DNA of 7,018 bases from an uncultured Paenibacillaceae bacterium (GTDB taxonomy: Bacteria; Bacillota; Bacilli; Paenibacillales; CALAME01): NCBI GenBank assembly GCA_937983035.1, contig CALKAN010000053.1, forward strand, positions 1-7,018, given 5' to 3'. Positions 6,846-7,018 of the stretch are shown here, in pieces. The notes under the pieces were generated by a model. The model ran no database searches, was not told the origin of the DNA, and was given only the letters and a program-made list of their open reading frames with translations. Position numbers and translations under genes: made by a program. Position 1 is the first letter of the stretch; the number at the start of each line of letters is the position of its first letter.

Positions 6846-6935
6846 GGAGAGGTGGCCGAGTGGTTGAAGGCACTGGTCTTGAAAACCAGAGAAGGGGCGA
6901 CTCTTCCGTGGGTTCGAATCCCACCCTCTCTGCCA
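6846..6935 (+). tRNA. tRNA-Ser (anticodon UGA)
   Basis: A complete class II tRNA cloverleaf of 90 nt, including an encoded CCA (6933-6935). Acceptor strands are GGAGAGG (6846-6852) and CCTCTCT (6925-6931), with discriminator G6932. The D stem is GCC/GGC. The anticodon stem CTGGT/ACCAG encloses loop CTTGAAA with anticodon TGA, reading UCN serine codons. A long variable arm (stem GAAG/CTTC) is typical of tRNA-Ser. The T arm is GTGGG-TTCGAAT-CCCAC. The first acceptor pair is a G1-U72 wobble rather than the usual G-C. It has its own promoter and terminator and lies next to serS, as in B. subtilis. Confidence 0.98.
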
Positions 6936-6948
6936 TTAAACTAAAAAC

Positions 6949-6970
6949 AAACACCGCAAGGTGTTTTTTT
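6949..6970 (+). terminator. Intrinsic terminator of tRNA-Ser
   Basis: A 7-bp stem (AAACACC at 6949-6955 with GGTGTTT at 6960-6966) with a GCAA tetraloop is followed by a T run reaching 6970. It lies 13 nt after the tRNA CCA end. Confidence 0.92.
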
Positions 6971-7001
6971 ATTGCAGAGAGACCGGGATGAGAACCCACG
7001 G
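6971..7001 (-). repeat. Degenerate inverted copy of the tRNA-Ser 3' end
   Basis: Read on the minus strand, this segment matches the 3' portion of the adjacent tRNA-Ser gene plus one base (6906-6936) at 25 of 31 positions without gaps. The first ten bases (CCGTGGGTTC) are identical, as are ATCCC and CTCTCTGC. Mismatches fall in the T loop (2), the T-stem/acceptor junction (3) and the CCA (1). The two arms flank the terminator hairpin. As a tRNA piece it is broken: its T stem no longer pairs and CCA is lost. Base-by-base comparison was done by eye. Confidence 0.75.
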
Positions 7002-7009
7002 CGGGGTTC
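6992..7009. repeat. Short hairpin GAACCC/GGGTTC
   Basis: GAACCC (6992-6997) pairs perfectly with GGGTTC (7004-7009) across a 6-nt loop. It overlaps the inverted tRNA-like segment and runs into the end of the window, so it may be part of a larger repeat unit that is cut off here. No T run follows, so it is not called a terminator. Confidence 0.5.
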
Positions 7010-7018
7010 GTCGGAGCA

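Noticed and set aside
6796..6999. A 67-codon minus-strand reading frame containing the string RVGFEPT
   Set aside because: It is the antisense reading of the tRNA-Ser gene and flanks. Strings like VGFEPT recur as false proteins because the conserved T arm is translated in reverse. It has no ribosome binding site.

Overview
The window looks like the origin-proximal region of a low-GC Gram-positive of the Bacillaceae. It matches, from family knowledge, the Bacillus subtilis block rRNA operon - (yaaC) - guaB - dacA - pdxS - (pdxT) - serS - tRNA-Ser. Purine-rich Shine-Dalgarno sites, frequent GTG/TTG starts and AT-rich third codon positions fit this. All genes are on the + strand. I cannot name the genus from the sequence.

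Layout: positions 1-55 are the 3' end of a 5S rRNA, followed by the rRNA operon terminator (61-92). Then comes a secreted DUF4015 family glycoside-hydrolase-like protein (239-1402), in the slot where B. subtilis has yaaC. guaB (1536-2993) has a convincing sigma-A promoter at 1453-1481 and a downstream hairpin (3025-3045). dacA (3187-4497), pdxS (4527-5408) and serS (5442-6719) follow with gaps of only 29 and 33 nt, so they probably form one transcription unit. It ends at a hairpin at 6729-6764. A separate strong promoter (6785-6814) drives tRNA-Ser(UGA) (6846-6935), which has its own intrinsic terminator (6949-6970).

The genes do not form one pathway. They are housekeeping functions: GMP synthesis (GuaB), peptidoglycan trimming (DacA), pyridoxal phosphate synthesis (PdxS), serine charging (SerS) and its tRNA.

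The main departures from the expected pattern are these. (1) pdxT, the glutaminase partner normally next to pdxS, is absent. The N- and C-terminal ends of PdxS also diverge from the family pattern, although all its catalytic residues remain. (2) The T-box leader that controls serS in B. subtilis cannot fit in the 33-nt gap, so the same event may have removed both pdxT and the leader. (3) Just past the tRNA-Ser terminator lies a degenerate inverted copy of the 3' end of that tRNA (25 of 31 positions identical). (4) The DUF4015 gene replaces yaaC. I see no CRISPR array, insertion sequence, phage gene or defence system.
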